Part shown: positions 25,760 to 35,300 of the stretch, piece by piece
How positions within the stretch are numbered: position 1 is the stretch's first letter
Layout of the letters: every line of letters starts with the position of its first letter
Assembly (NCBI GenBank): GCA_033961575.1
Contig: CM066732.1
Location: 81,982,687 to 82,046,686, forward strand
From: Aselliscus stoliczkanus
Lineage: Eukaryota > Chordata > Mammalia > Chiroptera > Hipposideridae
Length of the DNA: 64,000 nucleotides
Direction of reading: 5' to 3'
Notes under the pieces: model-generated
The model's input: the letters and a program-made list of their open reading frames with translations, nothing else
Databases searched by the model: none
Told to the model about the DNA's origin: nothing
Position numbers and translations under genes: made by a program

Positions 25760-26629
25760 TTAAAAAAGCCCTTTTAACATTTCTTGCAATGCTGGCTTGG
25801 TGGTAATGAATTCCTTAAGCTTATTCTTTTCTGAGAAGCTCTTTATTTCTCCTTCAATTTTAAGTGATAGCCGTGCTGGGTAGAGCAATCGTGGTTGTAG
25901 GCCTTTATTTTGTGTCACTTTGAATATCTCCTGCCACTCCCTTCTGGCCTGCAGAGTTTCTGTAGACAAGTCAGCTGTTAGTCTAACAGTTCCTTTGTAT
26001 GTAACCTGCTGTCTTTCTCGTGCGGCCTCTAGGATTCTGTCTCTGTCTTTAACCTTTGCCATTTTGACTATGATGTGTCTTGGTGTGGACCTGTTTGGGT
26101 TCAGCTTGTTTGGAACCCTCTGTACTTCCTGGGCATGTATGTTGATTTCCTTCAGCAGGGTAGGGAAGTTTTCAGTCATTATTTTTTCAAATACATTTTC
26201 GACCCCTTGCTTCTTCTCTTCTCCTTCTGGTATCCCTATGATTCGAAGATGGTTGCGCTTCACCTTGTCCCATAGGGCTCTTAAACTATTTTCATTGTTT
26301 TTTATTCTTTGGTCTTTTTGCTGTGCCAGCTGGGTGAGTTCTGCTATGTTATCTTCCAAATCGCTGATCCGCTCCTCTGCTTCATCTACTCTACTGGTGA
26401 TTCCTTCGAGTGTGTTCTTCATTTCAGTTATTGTATTCTTTAGTTCTAACAGCTTGTTTTTTATGGTTTCCCTATCCTTCTTTATGTCTTTGCTAAGTTC
26501 CTTAAACATTTTTATCATCAGTGTTCTAAACTCTGTCTCTGAAAGGTTGAATCCCTCAGTTTCATTTGGTTCCATTTCTGGAGGTTTCTTCTGATCTTTT
26601 ACTTGTGACATGTTTCTTTGTTTCCCCAT
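25760..26629 (-). CDS. Intact ORF1p of HAL1-like element (RNA-binding protein)
   Basis: A 289-residue open frame from ATG at 26629-26627 (A at -3, G at +4) to a stop at 25760-25762. The frame continues upstream for 26 codons but only to a GTG, so I choose the ATG, which also aligns with the start of ORF1 in the L1 at 13325. Seen in the protein: a basic N-terminus; LSETEFRTLMIKMFKEL followed by a coiled coil at about residues 37-117 (SRVDEAEERISDLEDNIAEL); an RRM-like domain from about 127 (LRIIGIPEGEE; TPRHIIVKM); and a C-terminal domain with RLTADLSTETLQARREWQEI. L1 ORF1p forms trimers that coat L1 RNA. Expected to be expressed only if the element is transcribed. Slightly shorter than human ORF1p, similar to the L1 copy in this window. 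Confidence 0.92.
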   Translation of the reverse strand: MGKQRNMSQVKDQKKPPEMEPNETEGFNLSETEFRTLMIKMFKELSKDIKKDRETIKNKLLELKNTITEMKNTLEGITSRVDEAEERISDLEDNIAELTQLAQQKDQRIKNNENSLRALWDKVKRNHLRIIGIPEGEEKKQGVENVFEKIMTENFPTLLKEINIHAQEVQRVPNKLNPNRSTPRHIIVKMAKVKDRDRILEAARERQQVTYKGTVRLTADLSTETLQARREWQEIFKVTQNKGLQPRLLYPARLSLKIEGEIKSFSEKNKLKEFITTKPALQEMLKGLF

Positions 26630-27752
26630 TCTGGCTGTCGCTCTGGGATTGCTTTGATGTATTAGACAGATCACCAGGAGAGCCCTGGCTGGATCAGGCA
26701 AGCACACAGCTCACGGCCCAACACTCCCAGGAAAACTCCCAGTCTCAACCTGTCCCAATCAGCCGCTTGCAGATCAGGCCGAGCAGCCCAACAACCAATC
26801 ACCAGCCTGGCAAGTCTGCAAGCGGAGTGCAGAGAGCAGGGACCCGAGGCGGCTTGTGCACTCCCGTGTCTCAGTGAGCAGCCTGTTGGAGTCGGATCAC
26901 TCCCACTAGGCATTTCCCTGGCAACGCAGCACAAGCCGAGCGGAGGGTGGGGATCCAAAGCGGCTCGTGCACTCCTGGGTCTCAGTGAGCAGCCTGTTGG
27001 AGCCAGAGGGCACCCGCCCTGCGTTTCCCTGGCAACGCAGTATAAGCCGGGCAGAGGGTGGGGATCCAAGTCCGCAGACGCGCGCACGCACACACGCACT
27101 TCTGCGCCAATTCCACCAGACCAATTACGTCTCGGACCTGATCCTTCGTGGGAGGGCCCAAGCCCGACAAAATGGCGCCCTCCCTACACCACTCGCATGC
27201 AGGCTCCGCACCATGGGACCAACAGTTCAAAAACCTCCAGCCTTTGCACCAAAGGTGCTCAGTTCAGTCCGTCCCCACAGGCTCCCGGGTCTGGCTCACG
27301 CAGCCACTCCTTCCACCAGGAACCAGGTAAGTGCTCACCAGCGAGCGAGCCCGTGTGCTGGCCCCACTGATTCTCCAGCCGCTCTTAGCCTCACCGAGCT
27401 GAGCATAGAGAGTCCTGACTAATTTACTGCCGGCTATATTAGAACTCCTCTTCCCGGCAAAGGAACTCTGGGCTGGTGAGCTTGGAGTGCGGCCGGAGGG
27501 TCTCTCCCCCAACCAGACAAGCTTCCCACGGCTGGGGCTTCCCTCACGGGGCTCGCCCTCTCTCGTCTCTGCCCGTCCTACCAGACCCGACATGGCCTCC
27601 TTTTTGAGTTCTTCGTTTAGTGGTTCTGATCCTCCAGTGTTCCGGGGACCTCCAGGGTTGAATGCTGTATAATTTGTTTGTAATTTTGGTGTGATCCTGG
27701 GAGGCAGTTAGCACAGCGTCTGTCTATTGCGCCATTTTACCGGAAGTCTCTC
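26630..27752 (-). promoter_or_regulatory. CpG-rich 5' UTR/promoter of the HAL1-like element
   Basis: About 1.1 kb, CpG-rich, upstream of ORF1 on the minus strand. A unit of about 110 bp containing TCTCAGTGAGCAGCCTGTTG and TTTCCCTGGCAACGCAG occurs at 26850-26960 and 26961-27069, with a partial unit before it. This resembles the monomer arrays of rodent L1 promoters. The YY1-type core ATGGCGC is at 27735-27729 on the minus strand. Overlapping open frames (e.g. 26967-27422, 26671-27099) reflect composition and are not taken as genes. Confidence 0.78.
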
Positions 27753-27951
27753 GATGCCTTTCATTTTCATCATACCACTTCAACCAAGATAATCCGCTAA
27801 AGATCACTTAAATTTAGATTACTTTCAACTATTCTGTTTATATAATAGCTTCCTGGACAAGAATCAGTTGGAAAAAAAATCAAAATGAAACAACAAAAAT
27901 CGTATCTAGGTAACACACTTAGTTATTGTTGCTATTATTATTATTATTATT

Positions 27952-28056
27952 GGGCCAGCCGAGTGGCGAGGTGGTTAAGCGCTGGCTTGGGAAGCCAGCG
28001 GCCCCGGTTCGGTCCCACATATGAGGGCCAGTGACACTGCCCTCAAAAAAAAAAAA
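27952..28056 (+). mobile_element. Short SINE (tRNA head type)
   Basis: Head sequence GGGCCAGCCGAGTGGCGAGG, TTAAGCGCTGGCTTGG, B box GGTTCGGTCCC and GTGACACTGCCCTC followed by poly-A. It sits in an ATT microsatellite. Confidence 0.85.
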
Positions 28057-28161
28057 GAGTGTGAGCTCTGAGCAACAGGGTCCCCGGTTTAATTTCCAGC
28101 TTATCTGAGCTGCTGCTGAGCTGCCAACAGGTGTCAGGATGGCTCAGCTAAAAAAAAAAAA
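28057..28161 (+). mobile_element. Rhin-like SINE fragment, joined to the preceding SINE
   Basis: It begins inside a second SINE type at GAGTGTGAGCTCTGAGCAAC and runs through GAGCTGCCAACAGGTGTCAG to a poly-A tail. It follows the poly-A of the previous SINE directly, so the pair may have moved as a dimer or been generated by template switching. Confidence 0.75.
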
Positions 28162-28232
28162 GAATCATATTATTATTATTATTATTATTATTAAGATTAG
28201 GAAGGACAAATAGAAATGTTAAATGTATTTCT

Positions 28233-28731
28233 GGGGCCAGCCGAGTGGTTCAGTTGGTTAAGAGCTTGCTCAAGAGTGTGAGCTCTGAGCAACAGGGTTG
28301 CTGGTTCGATTCTCACATGGGCCAGTGAGCTGCGCCCAAGCTGAGCTGCCAGTAAGCTGCCAACAGGTGTCAGGATGGCTTAGCTGGTGAGAGCACATGC
28401 TTGTAACAACAAGTGAGATGGTGGGCTACACCCACCCACAACTAAAGACTGAACTCAGCACCTTGAGCTGCCACCTGGATGGCCTAGTGGATATATCTTG
28501 CCCTCTTAACAATGAGGCAGTTAGTTTGACTCCCACATGGGATGATGGCTAAACCCACCCTCAACTAATTGAACAGAGCACCTTGAGCTGAGCAGTGTGA
28601 CTGGACTTGGAGCTGAGCTTGCTGTGCCCTCCAGAACTAAGATTGAAGGACAACAATGTGGCTGTTCTCCTTCTCCAATTCCCCAACACTGTTCCCCTCC
28701 CTCAATTCCCCAATGAAATCTTAAAAAAAAA
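28233..28731 (+). mobile_element. Rhin-type composite SINE, full length
   Basis: A 499-bp SINE with a tRNA-like head (CCGAGTGGTTCAGTTGGTTA; B box GGTTCGATTC). Repeated internal units with GATGGTGGGCTACACCCACC and GATGATGGCTAAACCCACCC follow, then GGACTTGGAGCTGAGCTTGC, CCAGAACTAAGATTGAAGG and the CCCCAATGAAATCTT tail. Target duplications AAATGTATTTCT (28221-28232) and AAATGTACTTCT (28732-28743) differ at one base. The layout matches my memory of Rhin-1 SINEs of horseshoe and related bats. Confidence 0.85.
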
Positions 28732-28743
28732 AAATGTACTTCT

Positions 28744-29136
28744 GTATCAGAAGAACTATCAATAGGTTACAAAGTCTTTTGCATCTAAGGGAAACGCCGA
28801 CAGGTATCTCATCACAAATATGTGAGTTGCATTATTATTTATCACAGAGAAAATGGAAGAATATTTAAATTAATCCTGATTTATTCATCTAATGAATCTT
28901 ATGTAGTACAGAAAATATGTTTGTGCACATTTTAATAATAAGGAAAGTAATTACATGTTACATGAAAATTATAGATGTATTTGTCTTTAACATACAATGC
29001 TTTAGACAATAATTTTTAAAGTTCATATATGCATGCAAACAGAACTGTCACAAACATTAATTTTGTTTACTCTATGAAAGCATAATGAATGAATATAATG
29101 ATTATGCTTTTATTATTATTATTTTATTATTCTATA
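28744..29136. other. Unassigned AT-rich sequence
   Basis: Nothing recognised. Confidence 0.4.
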
Positions 29137-29238
29137 TTTTTTTAGAGGGCAGTGTCACTGGCCCTCATATGTGGGATCTGAACCGGGGCTTCTAGCATCT
29201 CAAGCCAGCTCTTAACCAATGTGCCACTTGGCCGGCCC
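29137..29238 (-). mobile_element. Short SINE, antisense
   Basis: Poly-T, then the reverse complement of GTGACACTGCCCTC, the B box and the tRNA-like head ending GGCCGGCC. It lies next to an MLT1 fragment. Confidence 0.85.
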
Positions 29239-29348
29239 TCATTTAACTTTAATTACCTCTTTGAAGGCCCTATCTCCAAATACAGATATATTGGGGTTTC
29301 AGGCTTCAACATATTAATTTGAGGATAGAATACAAATCAGTCCATAAT
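29239..29348 (-). repeat. MLT1-type LTR fragment, antisense
   Basis: TTAATTACCTCTTTGAAGGC, CCCTATCTCCAAATACAG and TTCAACATATTAATTTGAGG are the reverse complement of the 5' part of an MLT1 LTR. Confidence 0.75.
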
Positions 29349-30517
29349 ATGTCTCATATGTGAAATTCACTCCATGCCTCTGAAATTACTTCCTCTCACC
29401 CCATCCTCCCTCCCCTCCAAAAAAACCCACCACTAATAACAGAGCATTTCTGCATCTAGATATAATGAGACTTGGGTTGAGATAATAAAGTCACATCAAA
29501 TTGCTGAATAGCAAAGAAATGGAAATGATTAATTTCTGCCCATACTGGGAAATGCTTTATTAGATGTCATTTTTTTTTTTCACAACAGCCACCATTGACC
29601 ATTTCTTAAGTCTCTGCTCCCTTTCTTAATGAACAGTTTTCCTTTTCTGAGCAGCCCCAAAATTCCTAACAGCTTGTTGTAAAGGGCTGTGTATTTCTTG
29701 GGCTTTACATAATACATACAAGGTCCCAGCATTATACTTCCACAAAGACACATGAATCAACACATTTAAATAACACCTTTTTCTACCTCTCCACATAGTT
29801 TCTAAGGGAAAAAAATTGTAACATATTAAATCAAAATCTTATTTAAAATATTTACATTCTATAATTTTGGTTTATAGAATTTGATGTTTATAAATCAAAT
29901 GACACGTATCCAGTTATCATTCTTGTTACATTGTAGCTTGTAGTGCAATATTACTATTTGTCTTTAAATTGAAATGACATAACATTCACAAACTACACAT
30001 CTAATTAAACTCATCATTTATCAATGAATTACATTCCTAAGGCATGCAGGTTGATGCTTATTACAATGTATATTTATCACTGTTTACCTGACAATTGCAG
30101 ATTATTAGGCTCTTCTAAACTCAAAAGGCCCCAAACAGTATATGTATATTTATTATATTAAATTTGTCATATATATAACTAATAATTTATATAACTTAAT
30201 TAAATTAGTTATATACATATCACTACATGATTTACAAATTAAATAATTATGCATGTTGTTTCAATTATGCTTATTATGTAACAAACCACTTTCAAACTTT
30301 ATGGTTGAGAACAATCATTCATTTTAATAACAAATCTTTAATTTGGGCAGGGTTTAGTGGGACTAGCTGGCCTTTGCTCCATGCAGGGTCAGGTGGGGTA
30401 GGAATGGATTGGAATATCACACTGCTGGCAAGATAGTAGTGAATGAGGCCATTGCCTGAGTTCATTTCTCTCCATGTGAACCCCGTCTGTGATGCTTGGT
30501 CTTTCTTTTCTTCCTTT

Positions 30518-30522
<5 letters not shown>
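29349..30522. other. Unassigned AT-rich sequence
   Basis: No gene or named repeat recognised. Confidence 0.4.
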
Positions 30523-30607
<85 letters not shown>

Positions 30608-30670
30608 GTCGGAAAAGTCATAACGTGTTTTTTCATTGCAAAAATGTGTCATGACTTTTCCGACAACCCA

Positions 30671-30714
<44 letters not shown>
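30523..30714. repeat. Paired (TA)n(CA)n microsatellites around a mini-mariner
   Basis: A (TA)n tract passes into (CA)n ending near 30604. After the palindrome at 30605-30672 a second (TA)n passes into (CA)n up to about 30714. Open frames through this region are simple-repeat artefacts. Confidence 0.9.
30605..30672. mobile_element. Mini-mariner MITE, copy 2 (left end eroded)
   Basis: The palindrome GTTGTCGGAAAAGTCATAAC ... ATGACTTTTCCGACAACCCA matches the other copies. The leftmost TTGG is missing and the (CA)n tract abuts it. The right end runs into (TA)n. Confidence 0.85.
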
Positions 30715-30827
30715 GGGGTATACATACACAAATGTATACACATGAATTGTATTCATCTTTTGTTATCAGTATACATTGAGTATTACAATTTTAATACAGT
30801 TTTTTCCTTTCTTAAAATGTGGATACA

Positions 30828-30960
30828 AAGGGCTGGCTGAGTGGCTCAGTTGGTTAAGAGCTCTGAGAAACAGGGTTGCCAGTTTGGATTCCTGGTCAGA
30901 GCTGAGCAGCTGTTGAGCTGCCAAAAGGTGGCAGGATGGCTCAGCTAAAAAACAAAAAAC
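30828..30960 (+). mobile_element. Rhin-like short SINE
   Basis: tRNA-like head GGGCTGGCTGAGTGGCTCAG, GCTCTGAGAAACAGGGTTGC and CAAAAGGTGGCAGGATGGCT, then an A-rich tail. Flanks AAAATGTGGATACA (30814-30827) and AAAACGTGTATACA (30961-30974) are a diverged target duplication. Confidence 0.82.
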
Positions 30961-30984
30961 AAAACGTGTATACATTTTTTTTTT

Positions 30985-32300
30985 GAGATATATATATATA
31001 TATATATATTTCTCTCTCTAATCTCCTTCTACTGCTGCCATTACACATATGTTGAATTACATCATTCTATCTCAGAGGTTTTTGGGACTCTCTTCTCTTC
31101 ACTTTGTGATTGTTCTTTCTGTTCTTCACATTGGATTCTTTCCATTGATCTATATTAAGTTAATTGGTTCTTTTGCCATCACAAAATTGCTGTTGGACAT
31201 ATTTAGTAAATTTTTCATTTTAGTTATTGTTCTTTTAAACTTTCAATTTTTACTTTGCTTCTATTCTTTTCTTTTACTCTGTTGATATTTCCTATTTGTT
31301 GAATCATTGTTTGTATATTGTCTTTAATTTTTTAAATCATAGTTTACTTCAATTTAAATATATTTATAATAGCTGCTTCAAAGTCTGTTTCTGGTATACC
31401 CAATACACCAAGAATCAGTTTTTATTAAATATGTTTATATTTTGAGTGTGAGACAGGCCACGATTTCCTTTGTCTTTATATCTGATTTTGGATTGAAAAT
31501 GATATATTTTATATAATATTTTGTAGTAACTCTGGAATGAAATTTATTTTATTTTTGAGGTTTTTTTTATTTTTTTTAATATGTTTTGCTAACTTGGTTG
31601 GATTTAAACTGTGATATTTGTTTCCCCTGCAATGTTTCTCTAAAGCTGGTATCTCCCATCAGATTTTAAAATTGTAATTCATATTTATCTAGCATGGTTC
31701 CTGAGGGGCCAATCTTTTGATGCATAGTTTAGTGGTCAGCCAATATTCTGGCAGATGTTGTGATCTGATGCTTCAGGCTCTGCTGACTAAGCTATATACT
31801 GATTAAAGAAGACATTTAAACTTGCAGTCAGTTCTCAAGGATCTCTTGAGTTTCATATTTTGCTGTGCTCTTTTGGGTTTCCTGAACATATAAATAGTTT
31901 ATCAGTTAGCCAGGGATGTGTGAAGACATTATTTTAACCCTATGGATTTCTTACTTCCAGATTCTTCCTATTACATTTCTGGTTGGTTTGCCAAACACTA
32001 CAAAGTGAACTGGAAAACAGCCATGTTTTCCTATCTGTCCTGACTTGTGGCACTGGTTTTGTCCCTCATTCTGCATTGAATTCTCTACCTCTGGCAACTG
32101 CAGATGACCCCCGCAACTCTCAGCCAAGAATCTAATGAGCTGATTAAAGCAGAATGAAATGGGTGAGATGGCCAAAGACTCAACATTTTCTCACATAAAG
32201 CTGTAACAGAACTTAAGAAGTAAATTCCTCTCATATTTCTTTCATTTTTCACGTATTTCAAGTGCCCTTAAATCACTGTTCTAGAAAATTGTGCTCCAAA
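30985..32300 (-). repeat. Ancient antisense L1 (L1M/HAL1-like) ORF1 and 5' region
   Basis: Read as antisense, the stretch resembles ORF1 N-terminal coding sequence followed by the 5' region of old L1M elements. The phrases AATAGCTGCTTCAAAGTCTG and GAGACAGGCCACGATTTCC are recognisable. It is highly diverged with no open frame; the ends are approximate. Confidence 0.55.
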
Positions 32301-32559
32301 TATTCTTGTTTTCTACAGAGAGAAAATATGTGACTTTTAATACTTGTTTTGTGGCCTAACATACTGTCTATCATGGAGACATGATATTGTCAATCCATGT
32401 GCACTTGAGAAAATTGTTTGTTCTACTGTGATTGGATGGAGTAATTTGTACACATTTATTAGGTATAACTGGTATATAGAGCTGTTCAAGGGCTCTGTTT
32501 CAATACTGATCTTCTGCATGGTTGTTCTATCACAGAGATTTTTTTTTCTTTTCTTTTTT

Positions 32560-34421
32560 TCTTCTACCTTCAATGTTTACTTTACATATTTGGAGCTTTG
32601 ATGTTTTGTCCATATATGATTATAATTTTTGGTGCATAAATGTTTAAAATCTTCTTTGTGAATTGACCTTTTTATCATTATATACTGTTCTTCATTGTTC
32701 CTTGTAACAAATTTTTACCTAAAATATATTTTTTCTGATATTAATAATGCCACCCCTGTTCTCTCTTGGTTGCTATTTACATGGAATTTTTTTCCACCCT
32801 TTCACTTTCAACCCCTGTGTGTCCTTAGATCTATATGGTGTCTCTTGTGACAATACATTGATGGATCTGCATTTTTAAATACATTTTGCCAAATTATATC
32901 ATTTGATTGATAGTTTAATCCATTTACATTTCAAATAATAATTGCCAACAGGGAAGCATTTATTTTTACAATTTTGTTTTCTGTATGCTTTGTAGATTTT
33001 TGTTCACTCTTTCCCCTCATTCCTGCCTTTCTTTGTATTTAGTTGATTTTTTTAGAGACACGTTTTGATTCCCTTCTAATTTCTTTTTGTTTATGTTTTA
33101 TGCATTATCTTTGTGGTTTCCATGGAGAATATATATAACATCCCAAAGTTATTAAAATCTATCTTAAATTGATACTCACATAACTTCAATTGTATACAAT
33201 GGCTCTACATTTATAGCTTCATTACCCTATTTTATGGTATTGATTTCACCAAATATTGGGTTGTCAGAAAAGTCATGACATATTTTTTCGATGTTTTTCA
33301 TTGCAAAAATGCATCATGACCTTTCCGACAACCCAATACATCAGTGAAGCAAGGGTGATTAACATAAATTTGCAATTTTCTTTACAATTTGGTTTATAAA
33401 TCCTGTAGAAAAAAAGTGGCATTGCAAACCAAAATTACAATAATATTGTTTTTTATATATGTCCATGTACTTACACTTGCTTCAAATTACTGATTATTGT
33501 CTAGTGTCCCTTCATTTCAACTTGATGGGTTCACATTAGCATTTCTTGTAGGAAAGATCTAGTGGTAATAAACTTCCTCAGTGTTTGTTTGTCCAATGTC
33601 AAATTCTCCTTCATTTTTGGACAGTTCTGCTGGAGATATAACTTTTGACTAACAGCTTTTTCTTCCAGCATTTCAAGTATCTCATTCCACTACCTTTAGG
33701 ACTGCAAAAATTTTGATGGGAAATCCTTTAATAATCTTATTGGAATCTCTAGTGTGTGCTTAGTCACTTTTCTTCCTGCTTTCAAGATTGTCTTTTGACA
33801 ATTTGATTATAATGTTTTGGTATGGATCTCTAGATTTATTCTACTTGGAGTTTGTCAAGGTTTTTGGATGTTTTTACTCATGTATTTCACCCAAGTTGGG
33901 AAGTTTTCAGCCATTATTTCTTCTAATTATCTGTCTTTCCCTTTTTCTCTCACTTCTCCTAGTATTTCCATAATGTGTATGTTGGTCTGATTGATGGTGT
34001 TGCATACATCTCTTGGGCTATATTGGCTTTTCATCATTCTTTTTTTTCTTTTTGCTCCTCAGACTCAATAATTTCAAATGACATGCTTTCAAGTTTACTG
34101 ATTCTTTCCTCTGTGAGTCTTCTATTACATACCACCAGAAAATTTTTCAATTCAATTTTTACATTTTCAACTCCAATACTTTTGTTTGTTACTTCTGTAA
34201 TTTACCTTGTTTATAATCTCATTTTGTTTATAAATTGTCTTATTTCCTTTAGTTTTTGCCCATGTTTTCCTTTAGCTCTTTAAGCATATTTAAGGCAGCT
34301 GTTTTAAAGTCATTATCTAATGTGTCCAGCATGTTTCTTTAGAGTATTTAAGAAGATTAGTTTTGTTCATTTAAATGGATCATATTTCCCTGTTTCTTCA
34401 TATGTCTTATAATCTTTTGCT
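32560..34421 (-). repeat. Ancient antisense L1M: ORF2 5' part, then ORF1
   Basis: From left to right on the plus strand: antisense ORF2 endonuclease (CTGTGTGTCCTTAGATCT, AATACATTGATGGATCTGC), then antisense ORF1 (AGTTCTGCTGGAGATATAAC, ATCTCATTCCACTACC, GTTGGGAAGTTTTCAGCCAT), then the start of the 5' UTR (GCTGTTTTAAAGTCATTATC). The order fits one minus-strand L1, later hit by a mini-mariner at 33256-33336. Confidence 0.7.
33256..33336. mobile_element. Mini-mariner MITE, copy 3
   Basis: 81 bp between TA dinucleotides (33254-33255 and 33337-33338). It begins TTGGGTTGTCAGAAAAGTCA and ends TTTCCGACAACCCAA, and is close to fully palindromic. It interrupts an ancient L1, so it is younger than that L1. 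Confidence 0.9.
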
Positions 34422-34434
34422 GAAAATTAGGCAT

Positions 34435-34675
34435 GAAACAAAAACTCATAGACACAGACAATAATTTAGTGGTTACCAAAGGGTAAGGGAGAGGTGGGTA
34501 GTAGATGAGGGAAAAGAGAATCAAATATGTGGTGATGGGAAGGAGAACTGACTCTGGGTGGTGAACACACAATGTGATATATAGATGATGTATTACAGAA
34601 TTGTACACTTGAAACCTGTATAATTTTACTAACCATCGTTATCCCAATCAATTTTAATTTTAAAAAAAAAAGAAA
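34435..34675 (+). mobile_element. 5'-truncated L1 3' end with target duplication
   Basis: A 241-bp L1 3' UTR piece (TAGTGGTTACCAAAGGGTAA, GTACACTTGAAACCTGTATA, A-rich tail) bounded by the perfect 13-bp repeat GAAAATTAGGCAT at 34422-34434 and 34676-34688. It inserted into the older antisense L1. Confidence 0.9.
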
Positions 34676-34688
34676 GAAAATTAGGCAT

Positions 34689-34826
34689 TTGAGGAAACAA
34701 CAAATTCTCCCAGTCTTTGCAGTCTGGCGTGGAAGACGTTTAATAATTAGCAGGCTCCTAAACATTGAGATCAGCTTGATGTAAAGGCTGAAGATCTCAG
34801 GTATATTTTGGGCATAGGTATTGTAT

Positions 34827-34868
<42 letters not shown>

Positions 34869-35300
34869 ACGCGCACGTGCTCATGCTTCTTTTTCCAATT
34901 TCCTCCAGCTGCTTTTAAATAAAATAATTTCTCAAAGAGTCACACCCCAAATCTTCTCAAGGCCTTAAATGAGCTATTGTATTCCTCTGCTCATAGTCCC
35001 TTGCTCTCAGGCATCTGTGGGATTGCAGTCCTCCTCCAGTTTTCAGGACTGCACCACCTGCCATACATCTACGGTTTCCAGTCTGACAACCTAACAATGC
35101 TACCATTCCTGTCTGATTTCCAAGTAAGGCAACACAGATACCAGTTTTTCAGGCTGCCAAAACACAGGCCATTTTTGACTCTACTTTTTCTGGTCTGACA
35201 GAAAGAATATGGAATTGAGCCACTTCCTCTCGATTGTACCATGCTGGGGAAGGAGTGAAGCAAGGGTGAGTAAAAATATGCAATTTCTTACCATTTCAAA
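34689..35300 (-). repeat. Ancient antisense L1 5' UTR (continuation)
   Basis: This probably continues the antisense L1 interrupted at 34435. It includes AACAAATTCTCCCAGTCTTTGC and a GC-richer stretch typical of L1M 5' UTRs. Assignment rests on position and composition. Confidence 0.45.
34829..34879. repeat. (TG)n microsatellite with CG-containing extension
   Basis: A pure (GT)n run passes into GTGCGCACGCGCACGTGC, an unbroken alternating purine-pyrimidine tract of about 50 bp. Confidence 0.95.

Larger units (their letters stand above)
24957..27752 (-). mobile_element. ORF2-less L1 derivative (HAL1-like), apparently young
   Basis: A 2,796-bp element on the minus strand, bounded by a perfect 16-bp target duplication GATGCCTTTCATTTTC at 24941-24956 and 27753-27768. 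Order on the minus strand: CpG-rich 5' UTR with a YY1-like ATGGCGC about 18 bases from the 5' end, an intact ORF1 (26629-25760), about 0.8 kb of mosaic 3' sequence and an A-rich tail. ORF2 is reduced to a scrap of endonuclease sequence and the last piece of its 3' end. Because the target duplication joins both ends, it inserted in this deleted form. The layout matches the half-L1 (HAL1) class, in which only ORF1 is retained and ORF2p is borrowed. The perfect duplication and open ORF1 imply recent activity. Confidence 0.93.

Noticed and set aside
25920..26594. 224-codon plus-strand frame resembling a membrane protein
   Set aside because: Antisense shadow of the intact ORF1 at 25760-26629; hydrophobicity is a by-product of the charged sense protein.
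26630..26707. 26-codon upstream extension of the HAL1-like ORF1
   Set aside because: It would start at GTG; the downstream ATG has a strong context and aligns with the L1 ORF1 start.
26566..27422. Several open frames of 80-151 codons on both strands
   Set aside because: They overlap the CpG-rich tandem-monomer 5' UTR of the HAL1-like element and have no family features.
26640..27752. CpG-rich stretch that could be a gene promoter CpG island
   Set aside because: It lies wholly inside a transposon bounded by target duplications and drives, at most, that element.
30319..30745. Open frames of about 100 codons with Cys-Val and His-Thr repeats
   Set aside because: Products of (CA)n, (TG)n and (TA)n microsatellites.
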